NCBI RefSeq assembly: GCF_027595985.1
Contig: NC_073306.1
Coordinates: forward strand, 102,220,984 to 102,284,983
DNA length: 64,000 nucleotides
Source: Sorex araneus
Lineage: Eukaryota; Chordata; Mammalia; Eulipotyphla; Soricidae
Direction: 5' to 3'
In this document: positions 11,650 through 26,098 of the stretch, piece after piece
Layout: each line of letters opens with the position of its first letter
Numbering within the stretch: position 1 is the stretch's first letter
The notes under the pieces: model-generated
What the model was told of the DNA's origin: nothing
Database searches by the model: none
The model's input: only the letters and a program-made list of their open reading frames with translations
Made by a program: the position numbers and the translations under genes

Positions 11650-11790
11650 AAAGGGGAGGGTTACAGGGGAGGGTTCTGGGGAATTATAAGAGTAGATTTT
11701 TTGGGGAAGGGCTATAGGGGGAAAGTTTGGGGGGGAAGGTTACGGGGGAGAGTTATGGGGGAAAGTAAAGGGGAGGGTTACAGGGGAGGG
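11650..11790 (+). repeat. G-rich minisatellite
   Basis: Irregular tandem units of the kind GGGGAGGGTTACA, GGGGGAAAGTTT and GGGGAAGG. The first and last 24 bases are identical (11650-11673 and 11767-11790). Runs of three to seven G on one strand are separated by short spacers. It abuts a SINE head. Confidence 0.85.
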
Positions 11791-12038
11791 GCTGGAGCAA
11801 TAGTACAGCAGGTAACGCATTTGCCTTGCACGTGGCTGACCCGGGTTCAATTTCTCTGTCCCTCTTGGAGAGCCCAGGCAAGCAACCGAGAGTATCCCAC
11901 CCACACTAAAGAGCCTGGCAAGATACCCGTGGCATATTTGATATGCCAAAAACAGTAACAACAAGCCTCACAATGGAGACATTACTGGTGCCCACTTGAG
12001 CAAATTGATGAACAACGGATAACAGTGATACAGTGATA
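11787..12038 (+). mobile_element. SINE type B, full length
   Basis: Head GGGGCTGGAGCAATAGTACA, body GATATGCCAAAAACAGTAAC and tail AACAGTGATACAGTGATA. Confidence 0.92.
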
Positions 12039-12049
12039 TGTGGCCCAAT

Positions 12050-12520
12050 CATAATTGCAGTTCAATGTACAACTGCCAGGATATGGAAGCAACCCAAGTG
12101 TCCACCAACTAAGGAATGGATACAAAATTCATGGTAGCTATATGTGAAGTTAGTTAAGATGAAATTTTAATTTTTCAATTACATGGATGGAAACAGAGAG
12201 GGCATTGCTGTGCAAAGTCAATTCTGAAGTTAGAAAGAGAAATACTGGATGAATTGACTCACATATGGATATAAAGTAGTAGTTTAAATCAAACAAAAAT
12301 AAATTACTTGCTTCTGAGTGTAGGATTGAGGTTACCAGAAAGTGAGTAGGGAGTGGGAGCAAGAGTGGGAAAATAAGAGAAATAATGAAAAAGTAATAAA
12401 TCAAAATAATAAATACCAGTAGACTGGGAGAGGGCATTCATGGTGGTAGGTATGGTGTATTAAAGTAAATTAAAGTAACTATAGATTTATGCCTTTAAAA
12501 CATGCATTGTTGTAAATTAC
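12050..12520 (+). mobile_element. L1 3' end, old fossil
   Basis: Resembles the end of the 41195-43715 L1: GGAAGCAACCCAAGTGTCC (compare CCCGAGTGCCCTAGAAC), GGAATGGATA, CACATATGGATATAAAG. Strongly decayed, with no open frame. Confidence 0.55.
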
Positions 12521-12540
12521 CATTCATTTGATAAAGACAA

Positions 12541-14390
12541 GTAAATAAAAAGAAGAGTTATGAAGGAGTTCAACTCCACTTTTCTTTTTATATTTTTTCC
12601 AGTTTTTATTGAGTGAAAATGTCAAACCTTGCATCAGTCATGCAAAAAAATCAAATAAATAAAACACATATATTAAATTTCTAATTGCACTAAATTCAAG
12701 TGGAAAAATATTCGGTTCTTAACCAGGTGCCGAGGAGACCAGATTCAAGTAATCAGAACATGCACTGTTCAGCTTGGATTCACATTCCGCATTTTCCGTC
12801 TCAAACCCTCTCTCTATCTATCTATATATATATATCAATATATACACAAATATGCATAAGGAGTACTTTATATATATATGCACATACATAGTTATAAAAC
12901 ATTAAAAAGGGTGTTACTGGATCAAGCATTATTTTCCCCATGAAAAGAAAATGCAAGGAGAATGACACGTCCAAATGCAGAATGCCAGCTCCAGTTTTAG
13001 CATGGGTTCCAGAGTGGCTGGCTAAGCTACTGCATGAGGAGCAGGGTGTGAGTATATTGAGGGTCAAGGATAGCAAGGTAAGCATTCTATTTATAGTAAG
13101 TATATGGTTCCTGAGGATATCCAAGGAGGAGAGGCAAATCCAAGCCTGGAGTCCAGAAAAGAGATTGGATGCAAATAAAAAACCACAGGGGTTAGTTTAA
13201 ATAAAAAGAGCTGATGAAATAATTATAGCTTTTGACCCAGCTGTTCGCTGTCACTTCAGTCATATGGGAACTCTTGAATAATAAGGAAGAACATTATTTG
13301 CCAGAAGGTAAAAACATCCCCCAAGATCCCTGAACCACAATCGTCTGAATTACCCAGATATCCAGTTGGCAGAAGAACAGCAGCGTCCTCAGAGAAAACA
13401 TATTTTGTCTTCAGGATCCAATTTTCCTTGCCCAAATTTTTTTGTTTCAATACAACTATATGATGTCTTGAATATGGTTAATTTAGGGATTAGTTTTACT
13501 CAATAATATGGTAAGATTTGCATACAATCCATTTTGATCACTAACCACAATCAATTGTATGTTTTGTAGATATTTGACAAAAATTTTAAAATCTTACCTA
13601 AGCAACTTGGATGGGTTATTTTTACTGGATTGAAAAACATGCAAAGATTCTTCTTTCTCTTTCATAATTTATTCAGATTTCTCTCTTTGAAGGAAAAGTG
13701 TTTGACCATCAATTCAATGTGAGAATCTCTTTATTTTATTTTGATATCTCTATGAATATCAGACAGTGTGAAAAATGCCAGATTGGCAAGTGAAAAGTAG
13801 TCTCCATGGTACTCATCAAAGTCCAGTCAAATCATTTTAGATGATTTGATCTTTTTGTAGGCTTCTAGAGCTATTATTTTATTTGTACGGGTTTAGTTCT
13901 TATGGCAAGAAGAATTTAAAATTACTTAAATCTGTGAATATATCTACAGTGATTAAAGGTCACCCTGACTTGTAAAGTTCTTATTTTCTTAGGTGAAAAT
14001 GATCTATGTGATTTTGCTTTATTTATCAGATATCAGAATCAATACATGACAGCAGGCTTTTTAAATTGGTGAGGTCTATTTTTATAATTATATGTAAAAT
14101 TACAAAACTTTAAGGTATAAAATGTTTTACAAAAAAGAAAAGCTTAAAGTGTCCCTAATCAATGAGTAAACCAGCATCACTTTTCTTTCATTTATTAGCC
14201 ACCTGTAAATTTATGAATAACATTTATCAGAAAAAAGGATATACTAACATTATGGTTTATTCCCTTACTTTTAAATAATTCCCTTACTTACAAATAAAAA
14301 TAACTTTAAAACATTTAAAATAAATGTCTATTATCAGCACTTAGAGACTAGCTTCATTCTTTCAAAAAATAGTCATAGTACAATGTAGTG
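12541..14390. other. Unassigned intergenic sequence
   Basis: 1.85 kb without a recognisable SINE. A poly(T)-led segment at 12585 and a TATC/TATA low-complexity stretch at 12812-12842 are the only visible structure. A 100-codon minus frame at 12822-13124 has no recognisable product. Confidence 0.5.
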
Positions 14391-15012
14391 TATCACGGTA
14401 TCACTGTCACTGTCATCCCATTGATCATCGATTTGCTCGAGCGGGTGCCAGTAACGTTTCCAATCATCCTAGCACTGAGATTTTAGCAGCCTCTCTTTAC
14501 TCGTTCTTCTCAGTGGTGTCACATTAGAGGCTCTTTTAGGGTAAGGGGAATGAGACCCATCATTGTTACTGTATTTGGCATATCAAATATGCCACAGAGA
14601 GCTTGCCAGGCTCTGCCATGTGGGCAGGATGCTCTTGGTACCTTGCCAGGTTCTGTGAGTGGAGGAGGCCCAGACCCGATCTGAGCAAGCTTGGAGATCT
14701 CAGCCCCAGGTCCCCAACACCTGGATTCCTCTGCCAGTTCCTTCATGCATGAGGCTCATCTGAATGTGTGGAGAGGGGCCTTGAGCATGGCTGTGGCTGG
14801 GTTCTGGAGGTCTTTGGCTGCCGGGGCTCTGATCAGGGCCAGGGGTCGGGGGGGACTCAACCTGCCCCGCTCCAAGGAGCCTCAGTGAAAATAGCCAGGC
14901 ACAGGGGCAAGAGACTCTGCATCGCTCTCTTCTGGGAGCATTGTTTTATAGTCTCTGGATCTTGGTCATTGATGAGATTACATGGCGCTGGGGGCAGTTC
15001 ATGGGTGTAGCT
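14391..15012 (-). mobile_element. Composite GC-rich retroposon ending in the long type B 3' module
   Basis: Minus-strand copy of the unit at 5820-6505. It runs from the inverted tail TCACTGTCACTGTCATCCCA, through TTTTAGCAGCCTCTCTTTAC and GGGGAATGAGACCCATC, into the GC-rich part (GCATGAGGCTCATCTGAATG, GGAGAGGGGCCTTGAGCATG, GGTCTTTGGCTGCCGGGGC). The two copies share part order and motifs, which shows that this is a dispersed family. Confidence 0.75.
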
Positions 15013-15182
15013 GCCAAGCTACTGGAAAATGTACTGTATATGAATACACTTCAACAGTACAATGAATACATTACAAGAATAAATGAGTGATACCTTTCAA
15101 TTATAATAAATATTTAAATATTGATCTGGACAGCCATATAATGCTTTTGAATATATTTACTCTAGAATAATTTCTTTCTCTG

Positions 15183-15353
15183 GGTTTTGGTTTCTTGAGC
15201 ACACCACACAGAGTGGTGCTCAGGGTTTACTCTGGACTCTGTGCTTGGGATCACTTTTGGAGGTGTTCAGAGGACCATATGTGGTGTAGGGATAGAACCT
15301 GGGTTGGCTACGTGAAAGGAAAGCTCCTTACACTATGCAATCTCTCCAGTCCC
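15183..15353 (-). mobile_element. SINE type A, old copy
   Basis: Inverted GAGTGGTGCTCAGGGTTTAC, CAGAGGACCATATGTGGTG and GCAATCTCTCCAGTCCC. Confidence 0.82.
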
Positions 15354-15379
15354 AGAATACATTATTTCATTTGCAGAGG

Positions 15380-15502
15380 TGTGAGATTGGGACACATTCA
15401 GTAATGGTCAGGTGGTGTTCCCTCTGTTGCTTAGTGCCTGGGATTGAACAGGGTTTGGCCACTTACAAATACCTTATCCCATGCACTATTTCTCTGCTTT
15501 CA
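15380..15502 (-). mobile_element. SINE fragment, old
   Basis: Shows CCTGGGATTGAACAGGGTTTGG and a decayed inverted head. It lies directly beside the copy at 15183. Confidence 0.55.
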
Positions 15503-16044
15503 TATAGGATACAATTTTAAAAGTTGAGTTGCTGGGTTAGGTGATCAATGCTTTTTAAAATTCTACTTCATAATGCCAGATAATCTTCCAAAGGTGACAT
15601 ATCAAATTTAATCTTCAGATGCACTGACTGAAAATATCTGCTATTCCTTGATCCCTTCTAATGTAGCATTCTAAACATTTTTGGATTTTTGCCAATGAGA
15701 AAATTAAAAATGGTATCTTGTAGTTTATTCTGTATTTGAAAAAATGATATTTAATCATAACTTGACTGCATTTATTTAACCATTTTTTTGCAGTGAAATA
15801 CATGTCTTTTATTCATTTTTCCAATGTGTTAACTCTTTTACTTGTAAGAGGTGTTTACTTGCTCTGAAAACAAATTCTTTACATTAGTCACCGTGTTACA
15901 ATTACTTCAAAAACATTTACTGTTTATTGCTAAATTTTTAAGTTTTATTATGAAATTCTTACTAACCTAACCTAAATTTTGTCTTACAAATTGAGAACTC
16001 CATGGGTATTAGTTTTATAAGTTTCTTATAAAACAAGCTCACCA

Positions 16045-16240
16045 GGGGGGTGGAGCAATAGTACCGTGGGTAGAGCACTGCCTAGCATGCAACCAACCCT
16101 GCTTCAATTCCTGGTATTCCCTCTGGTCCCCCGAGCACTGCCACAAGTAATTCCTGAGTGCAGAGCCAGGAGTAACTCTTGAGCATAACCAGATGTGGCC
16201 CCCAAACCAAAATCAAACCAAACTAAACCAAGAAAAAACA
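16045..16240 (+). mobile_element. SINE type A, full length
   Basis: Head GGGGGGTGGAGCAATAGTAC, body CCCGAGCACTGCCACAAGTA and a tail of AAACC/AAACT-like repeats instead of pure A. Confidence 0.88.
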
Positions 16241-18610
16241 CCCTCTAAACATCCTCACAATTGCAGTTGTAAAAGCAATATTCTCTGATTTGATTATTAT
16301 TTTAGACATAAGAATTGAGGTAAGTATGTAATTTAACATTTTTAAGCCCTAAACCAATATTCTATCTTCTCCCACCACCTGTGATTCATTGTATAACAAA
16401 ATCTTTATGTATGTCAGTGTATCTTTGATAATTATTCCATTTTTCTATCTGGCTGAATCATATTTACTGATAACTGCAGGTTTCGATATTTTAAACATTC
16501 TTAAATTCCTCTCTATTTTTAATTTTTTTTCAAAATTTTTATGATAAAAGTTTTAGAGTCAGCTTCTATAGACATTAAAAAAATTAGGCACTACTTTTAT
16601 CAACATGACAGTCATGTGAAATTTATAGATCAGCTCAGGGGTAAATTGATACTTTACAGAAATATCAATATTTAATACCACTCTCCAAATTGATCATTTT
16701 TTTTGTTAATTCATTGAAAAAATCCTCAAAATAACTTGAAAGTTTTCTTCACATGACTCTGGATATTTCTTAATAAATTTATTGCTAAGTAATTTATGGT
16801 ACTTGTTGGTATTAAACTGGAAATGTCTTTTTCAAATCTTTATTCCTCATGATATTTTATCATATATATGTAAGTATTAATGTTTTTTGAGTTATTTAGA
16901 TTTTGTAATAGTTTATGACGATAAAAGAACTAATGAGTTTTGAGTTATTCTGATTTAGTAGTTACTTAAATCTTTTCTTAGAGATTCAAGCCCAATATCC
17001 TTCGAGTAAAAGATTAATTTTCTCCTTTTTCCTAGATCCTATTCATTTTATTTCTCTTCACTGAGTGCACTAATATCTTTTACAAAAATAATAGTAGTGT
17101 GTTTATAAATTGCTATTTATTTTGCCACTCAGGAATTTTGAACCTTTACATAGAAAAAAGAGTCTTTCTCTTTATACATCTCTCTATATAAACATATGTA
17201 TGTATATATATGTACATATACATATATGTGTGCATACACACACAAATACTCTTAATTTCCTTACTTTGGCGTTCTACAACTTTCTTCTGAAGATCTTTTC
17301 AATTTTCCAGTTGCCAATGACACATACCACATTTTCTTCTAATATTTTATAGTTTCACTTTTACATTGATATCTTTAATCCATCTGGAATTTATTTCTAT
17401 ATATGGCATGAGATAAAAATCTGTTTTATTTTTTCCAGATGGCTTCCATTTTCCCAACATCATTTATAAAATAGGTCAGTCATTCCATACTAGTTTGATG
17501 TGCCACTTGAATCATCTCCTAAATTGATCAGAAGATTTAAATGGATTGAATTAAAGAACAAAGACAAGTAAGCAATATATATGTATATATATATATCAAG
17601 ATAAAGTTGTATACAAGCTAATATACACAATACACCACAAATACCAATCATAGCAAAATAGTTTATAAGTAATATGGAGAAAATAATCTCATAGAATCTT
17701 TTAATATGAAATAGAGAATGAACATAAAATAAAGCACAGTTCTAGGTGAATATTCATTGTCTGCAGTTGTTCTTATCATATGGAACATCATTTGAGGCCT
17801 CAAAGCTATAAACATTTTACCCCTACACTAGATGTTTCTGAATAGAGAATTTCTACCAGGTAGAAGGCAAAGTCTGAAAATAGAACAAAAATAATGGTCT
17901 TTTCTTTCCATTTTATTTCAAAGATATTTGGTTTCTCTTTTATATCTCTCAAGTTCTGCTATATTTCAAATCTCTCTTGACTGGCACTGAAGTAGGGAAA
18001 GGATGAACATTGACTTGTATTTTTGCAATTCGTTCTCTCTTTTAACACGAGATTTGATTAAGAGTCACTAAGCCCAAATGTCAAAGAATTAATGTTGCAC
18101 TCTGAAATCTGGGTTGAAATTCTAGAGTCCATACATCATAATACATATTCTTAGTTTTGCTTAGACCTTGTGCATTAAATACAGATAGTCCTTTTTAAAA
18201 AAATTCCATTAAGTACTGTTAACAGTTCATATTAAAATAGTGAATCTTGCTTTTATTTTTTTGTCCAAATCTTTTTGGTCTATATGGCCCAAGTTGTTGT
18301 CACATGCTAATAAAATTATAAAGAGTAAATTGATCAATTTGTCTAAATATCAATTTGGAAGATTAGAAATAACACAAATGTGTTGCAAATGATACAAATA
18401 ATACTTTTTTCTCTTACTGTTAGTTTCATCTTATATTAGAAATAATACCATAATTTCACTAAATTTGTATTGTGAAGCCCTATGATACTCACTTATCTAA
18501 TAAGATTAAAGATTGCTCTCAAGATGGTTATGAGCTGTATTTCTATACACCGTTGCAAAAGAATGAATACTGCACTTTCTCACAAATGGAACAACATTTT
18601 GGTTTTAATT
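16241..18610. other. Unassigned intergenic sequence with TA/CA microsatellites
   Basis: 2.4 kb of AT-rich sequence. TA/CA-type low complexity lies at about 17185-17250 and 17576-17597. No SINE or gene is recognised. Confidence 0.5.
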
Positions 18611-18791
18611 TTGTTTTATTTGTTTCAGTTTTGCGACCCACACCTGGTTAGCAAAAGGCTTACTCTCAATTCTGTGCTCAAGGATCACTCCTGCTGGTGC
18701 ATGCTAGACCATGGTGGTGCTTGGTACCAAGGGTCAAAATGGAACTGGCAGCATGCAAGGCAAGTGCCTTAACTTATAAACTGTCCAGTAC
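18611..18791 (-). mobile_element. SINE type A, old copy
   Basis: Inverted CACACCTGGTTAGC, CTCAAGGATCACTCCTGCTGG and GCATGCAAGGCAAGTGCC. Confidence 0.75.
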
Positions 18792-18819
18792 AGGAATGTT
18801 GTTTTTTTTTTTTTTAAGA

Positions 18820-20533
18820 CAAAGTACTTGAGAATGAATAAACAATTAAATAAAAACAATGATAGCAATAATAATAATACCACTAAGGACAGACACATAA
18901 TGCCACTAAGGGTAAGCTACTATCTTTAGTATTTGCAATTGATGTATTCTGTGTCTATGCAGAGTGGTGGGGAGTATGGCCTGCATCAATTTACACAAAA
19001 GATCTAAGTCTGTTATTATAAGAGAAGGGAAGTCATTCCCACGATGTCAACACGTAGGTGGTAACTGCTTTTATAGCCACTTTATACTAAACACTTACTA
19101 CATTTTAAACATTCCTTCAGGGGTCTGAAGGATACAACCTGGACTCGGATTTTATTTTAAATAAACCAAACAAATACAATTTTTTTCTACTATGAAAACA
19201 GTCAGTGCAAGAGCGAGAGCTGGCAGTTAGGCTAACAAATGCTGCCCTTAGCAGATTTTCCTGGAAAACTTTACCAAACTGTGTCTATTTTTGCCACCAT
19301 TAATGGCTGACATGGTTCTGGATGCTCTTTGCCTTCCTGGCACTGTAAATAAAGCTTAAATCTGGAAAGTCTTCTATTTCCCAGGCCTTTGGAGGAGTGC
19401 TAATTACAAAATGCTTTACTCAAACAAACACTAGAAGCTCATTCATGAAGCCAAGCCAAGTCTCAGATTTGAAAGTACTTAAAAATATCCTTGCAACAGC
19501 CTTACAACTTTATCTATTTTTAGAGGCTCAATGTTTGTTTTGCTGAAGGAACAAAAATTACAACATGAAAAGTATGCCATGAGCAAATCTGCAATAATAA
19601 GTAGCACATACATGTTGTGGAGGAAAACAGTCAACATAAAACAGTCAACATAAAAACAGATTCTGTTGAGGCATTTTTATAAATTGTAGTTATTATTTTG
19701 CTCTCAATGGATAAGAATTTTAAATAATGTTGTCTTAATAGTTGTCAATTTCCTTACTCTAAAAAATACACAATTTCTTGATCTAACTTTCAGAAATTAT
19801 TACAGAAAACTACAAATGCATTTTACATTTTCAAGTTTAGTTCTACAACTCAATTTTATTGTGAAAATTAGAAGCACAGGGGAGAAAAAATATAAAAGAA
19901 CAGACATGGAGGAAGCCATACACTGGAAAATACTAATTTCTCTGCATAAAAACAGAAGTTATCCATGAAACTATAAAATATTTTGAACAAATATTAGGTC
20001 ACATAGTGATTTTATAGGTAAAATTAGTCCAACTGGTTGTCATACACCATATACAATTTAAGGTCATTCATACCCTGCTCTATCTTTAATGTCACTTTGA
20101 ATTCCTGAGCATACTAACCAGGAGGAAATATGCTTTGAATCTTAAAAAGAACAGTTTGAAAACTGCTAGCTTCATTTAATTGATTCTACAGAACCAGGTA
20201 ATTTTCAGTCAGTGTCCTCCAAATCAAAATTCATTTTTAAAGATTCTGAATCACTGCCATCTAGAAAATACAGGCCATAAAATGAAAAGGTATGTCTATT
20301 TCAATTAGGAAAATATAGCCTTAATTCAGGGAAGTAAAGAAATGTAATGATTCCACAATTCAATGTCATATTCTAATTCTCTTTAGTAGTCAAAATCTGA
20401 CTGAGTAGGGCTGAGTCAAGACTCCATAACCAACATCTTCCTGGGACCAAAGACTATCTCCAGCCGTGGTAGATCAGAGGAGCAACAACAAGACACCAGA
20501 AACTATGATAACACTTAAAGGGCCTCAATCACC
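18820..20533. other. Repeat-poor sequence downstream of TMEM26
   Basis: About 1.7 kb without recognisable transposons. The 19180-19450 part is less AT-rich and holds a CCATTAATGG homeodomain-like palindrome at about 19299. Possible distal 3'UTR or conserved noncoding sequence; neither can be shown here. Confidence 0.4.
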
Positions 20534-21382
20534 TTTATTCACTTCAGTACTGCCTAGCTTCAACCCACATAATTCGAGTTGGCATAACAGGACACAATAA
20601 AATGGCGTTAAGAAAAATACTGACGAATACCACAAATCATGTTCAGAGTGGAAAGAGTGACTTTGCTAACATTTTACTAGTATTTCCTGCCTCATAACCA
20701 GTGGATATGTAACCGAAATGGCTTGCTGTGAATTTTGCAGTGCCCAAGCCAAAAGCAATAAAATTTCTGTAAGAGCATATGCACCATGACAGAATATCAC
20801 ATCAGTCCAGAAAAATGATTTTCCCGGGAAGGGCTGTGCAGCAATGAAGAGGGCTCTCAATGCTATGGAAGCGGGGCAGAAATTTTCACTGCTGCCAGCT
20901 CACAATGAGGTAATTTTAAAGGCACTGTTCCCTTCATTTGTTCTGCATTCACTGAATGCAGTACACTTCTTTTTTTTTTAATGTCAAAGGGACATTGCAG
21001 AAAAGATCAGACGAGATAGTTTGACAATGGAGCCGCAGTTCAAAGCTTCTCTATTTTCAGGTAATAGCGACGACAGTTTGTCTGCGCTAAATCTTTTAAG
21101 GTCATGTCACTGTAACCCTGTTGGTAGCTTTCCCAACAGTTCAACATATGCTACCATCATATATAAGTTGTAGTGTTGGATAATAGTCAAAGTTCCTTCT
21201 ATTCAAGTGAAAAAAAAATTTTTTTTTGGTTTTCATTTAAGGTCACTTTGTGTGCTTTTCTTTTGAAAATTGTTATGCACCATTTTTTAAGGCATAGGGT
21301 GGGGGCTGGGGGAGTAGGTTTTGGTCCTTAAAATGAACTCAAAGGTCAAACATTCTAGTCGGATGCTGCCATCATTCAATAA
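20534..21382 (-). other. TMEM26: TMEM26 3'UTR, minimal extent (candidate)
   Basis: Sequence directly downstream of the TMEM26 stop. On the minus strand an ATTAAA lies near 20972 and a canonical AATAAA at 20534-20539, both possible cleavage signals. The stretch has almost no recognisable repeats, which is unusual here and fits a transcribed 3'UTR. The true 3' end could lie further down (another AATAAA near 19855). No transcript evidence is available from sequence alone. Confidence 0.4.
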
Positions 21383-23568
<2,186 letters not shown>

Positions 23569-23800
23569 ATGTTGTCCAATATACTCTCTGGGATGGTAAA
23601 AATGTTCTTTATCATTGTTGTCTAATACAGGGGCCACATGTGGCAGTTTAAGACTTAAAATGTGCCTAGTATGGCCAAAGAATTGAGCTTTAAAAAAAAA
23701 ATAAATTCATTTTCTTTTAAATTTTATTTTCTATAGAATTGAGCTTTTAATTTCAACTTTAGTTAAATTTGAATTTAAATAGCCACATGTGATAACTGGG
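23569..23800. mobile_element. hAT-like DNA transposon fossil (MER-type MITE)
   Basis: TGTTGTCCAATATACTCTCT, TGTTGTCTAATACAGGGGCC and two copies of the AGCCACATGTG/GCCACATGTGG motif around an AT-rich core (AATTTGAATTTAAATAGCC) match the layout of an ancient nonautonomous hAT-Charlie MER element known across placental mammals. The exact MER name is uncertain. Confidence 0.7.
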
Positions 23801-24040
23801 TGCCAGGGTGCACAATGCAGACCCAGACCCTTCTTAATTCAAAATGCCTGGGAGATAATTTACCTATTGCAACATCTTAGGAGTTTGTGTCTTTTAAAGG
23901 ATATATCACTGGGATACCACAAGTCCGAACTAGGAAAATTTAAATTTTTCCTGTTGTTCTGAAACTGTTTTTATAACAGAACAGTTAATCTAAACAGTTA
24001 ATCTAAAAACAGAATGAAAGTAGATTTTTTCTTTTACTTT

Positions 24041-24386
24041 TTTTTTGGCGGGTCACACCTGATGGTACTGAGCGCTTACTTCTGGCTCTGTGCTGAGGGA
24101 TCACTCTTTTTTGTTCTTTTGGTTTTAGTTTTGGGTAACACCTGGAGATGATCAGAGGTTACTCCTGGCTCTGAACTCAGAAGTTCTCCTAGGGCACCAT
24201 ATGAGATGCTGAGGATTGAATCTGAGTCAGCCATGTATAAAGCAAACACCCTCCCCCATTGTGCTATCTGTCTGGCTCAGGGATCTCTCTTGATGGAGCT
24301 CAGAGAACCTTTATGAAGTACCAGAGATGGAATTTGGGTTAGCCAGATATAAGGCAATCACCCTAACCACTGTACTATGTCTCTTA
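24041..24386 (-). mobile_element. SINE interrupted by another SINE
   Basis: Outer old type A copy in two parts, 24041-24105 (GGGTCACACCTGATGG) and 24281-24386 (TGGAGCTCAGAGAACC to GTACTATGTCTCTTAC). It is split by the copy at 24106-24280. AGGGATC(A/T)CTCT is repeated at both borders (24096-24107 and 24279-24290), marking the insertion. Confidence 0.8.
24106..24280 (-). mobile_element. SINE type A nested in a SINE
   Basis: A complete inverted copy from a T-rich tail through GGGTAACACCTGGAGATG and GGTTACTCCTGGCTCTGAAC to GTGCTATCTGTCTGG. Confidence 0.82.
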
Positions 24387-24806
24387 CAAGCGTTTTCTTA
24401 ATACATCAAGAGATAATATTCACATATCTGCAATCCTTTGCTAAGCAATTTAAAACTAATTTATTTACACATCACAAGTACCCTCTACTATAGCTATTGT
24501 AGTTATCATCCACATTTCATGGATAAAAAATTTGAGGCACAGATGTATTAATTAATTTGCAGGTTTTGCAAACCATAAGCAATGAAACCACTGTCTAAAG
24601 GAAATGTAAAACTACACATAACCATACCACTATTTGATTCTCTGTGACCAGAGTAGATCTGTTTAAGCCTTTTCTAAATTTCAGTACACTTCTATGCTGA
24701 ACTGGAGCTAACACGGAGATCAAAAGGTGATAAAACTGATAAATCTTTTAAATGTCTACACAGCATTAATACATTTTATAAAGAATTTCAATTTTATGTA
24801 TCTTTA

Positions 24807-24917
<111 letters not shown>

Positions 24918-25126
24918 TTAGTAATAAAAATATTATTTTTATAAAGTTTTTTTTTCCCATTCACATATGAATCTCCCTAATAAAACACAAGAGTTGTCAA
25001 AATATCTTTGTAAAATTAAATAGAAAATTCAACTAAACTCCATGTATGACTGTAATGGGATGATGACACAGAAGTTTGTAGTACAAAAAGCAAGAAAAAA
25101 AATAATAAAATCCAGATACAAAATAC

Positions 25127-25285
25127 CAGGGGTAGAGAGATAGCATAGCTGGTTATGTACTTGCTTTGCACACAGTAGAGCTGTGATCAGGCCCCAGCAT
25201 TAAATATAGTTTCCTAAGCCTCAAGTAGAGTGATCACTGAGTGCATGGCCAGAACTACTGGGTGTAGTTCACTGCTATCTTTTTA
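25127..25285 (+). mobile_element. SINE type A, old copy
   Basis: Head GGGGTAGAGAGATAGCATAGC, then TTGCTTTGCACACAG and GTGATCACTGAGTGCATGGCC. Confidence 0.72.
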
Positions 25286-25904
25286 TGAGACAAAAACAAA
25301 AAATATATAAGAAAATGAGACTTAAAACTCAACTTCAACTTGCACAACCATCTGTGTGAGTTAGTTACCTCTCATTTCCATTGCTGTTTGTAGCTGGTCA
25401 AAATCATAAAAATATTATGGAATACTGACATTAACTTGCAAGGAAAAATGTGAAAACGGTTCTTAATAGCCCAAGATTTTAATTAAAAATTTATTAAAGC
25501 ACCATGATTTATAAAGTTATTTATAATTATTGGGTTTCAGGTACGTAATGTCCCAGGACCAATCACCATCAGTGTCACCTTCCCTCCAACAGTATCCCCA
25601 GGTTCTCTTCCATACCCCCAGCCTGCCTGACAATCCCGGCCGATCTCCTTGACAGGCACATTTTTAAGTTTGATTTTTGTTGATTTAATCTCCTGATTTC
25701 AGTGTCATGGCCCTGTGACTTAGATATATAGATATAAAACACCTCTGCTTCATCTGTGAGCTTGAGACCCCTGCCCCTCCCAAGCCCTCTGTCCCTGTTA
25801 CTTCCCATCACCTCTTTTTTGTTTTCCTCCTCAATTTCTTTCTGTTCATGTCCTTCTTCTTGTACTCTAAGATCAAGGATGGTCTAATTTTTAAAAATTC
25901 TCAG
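25286..25904. other. Unassigned TMEM26 intron 4 sequence
   Basis: Intronic, with no recognised element. The T/C-rich stretch at 25575-25870 has a 78-codon minus frame of no known family. Confidence 0.5.
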
Positions 25905-26098
25905 AGGGGCTGGAGTGATAGTAGAGTGGGTAGGACACTTGCATGCACATGGCCAACCCAGCTTTGATCTCCAGCATCCCATACAATTCCCCAGCACTGC
26001 CAGGAGTGATTCCTGAGTGTAGAGCCAGGAGTAACCCCTAAGTGTGAAACCCAAAAAGTCAAATAAAAAGTCAAATAAATAAATAAATAAATAAATAT
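25905..26098 (+). mobile_element. SINE type A with AAAT tail
   Basis: Head GAGGGGCTGGAGTGATAGTA, body GCCAGGAGTGATTCCTGAG. The tail has become (AAAT)n at about 26075-26096. Confidence 0.9.

Noticed and set aside
12590-13200. Processed pseudogene starting at a poly(T) run
   Set aside because: No recognisable protein and no second border repeat could be found.
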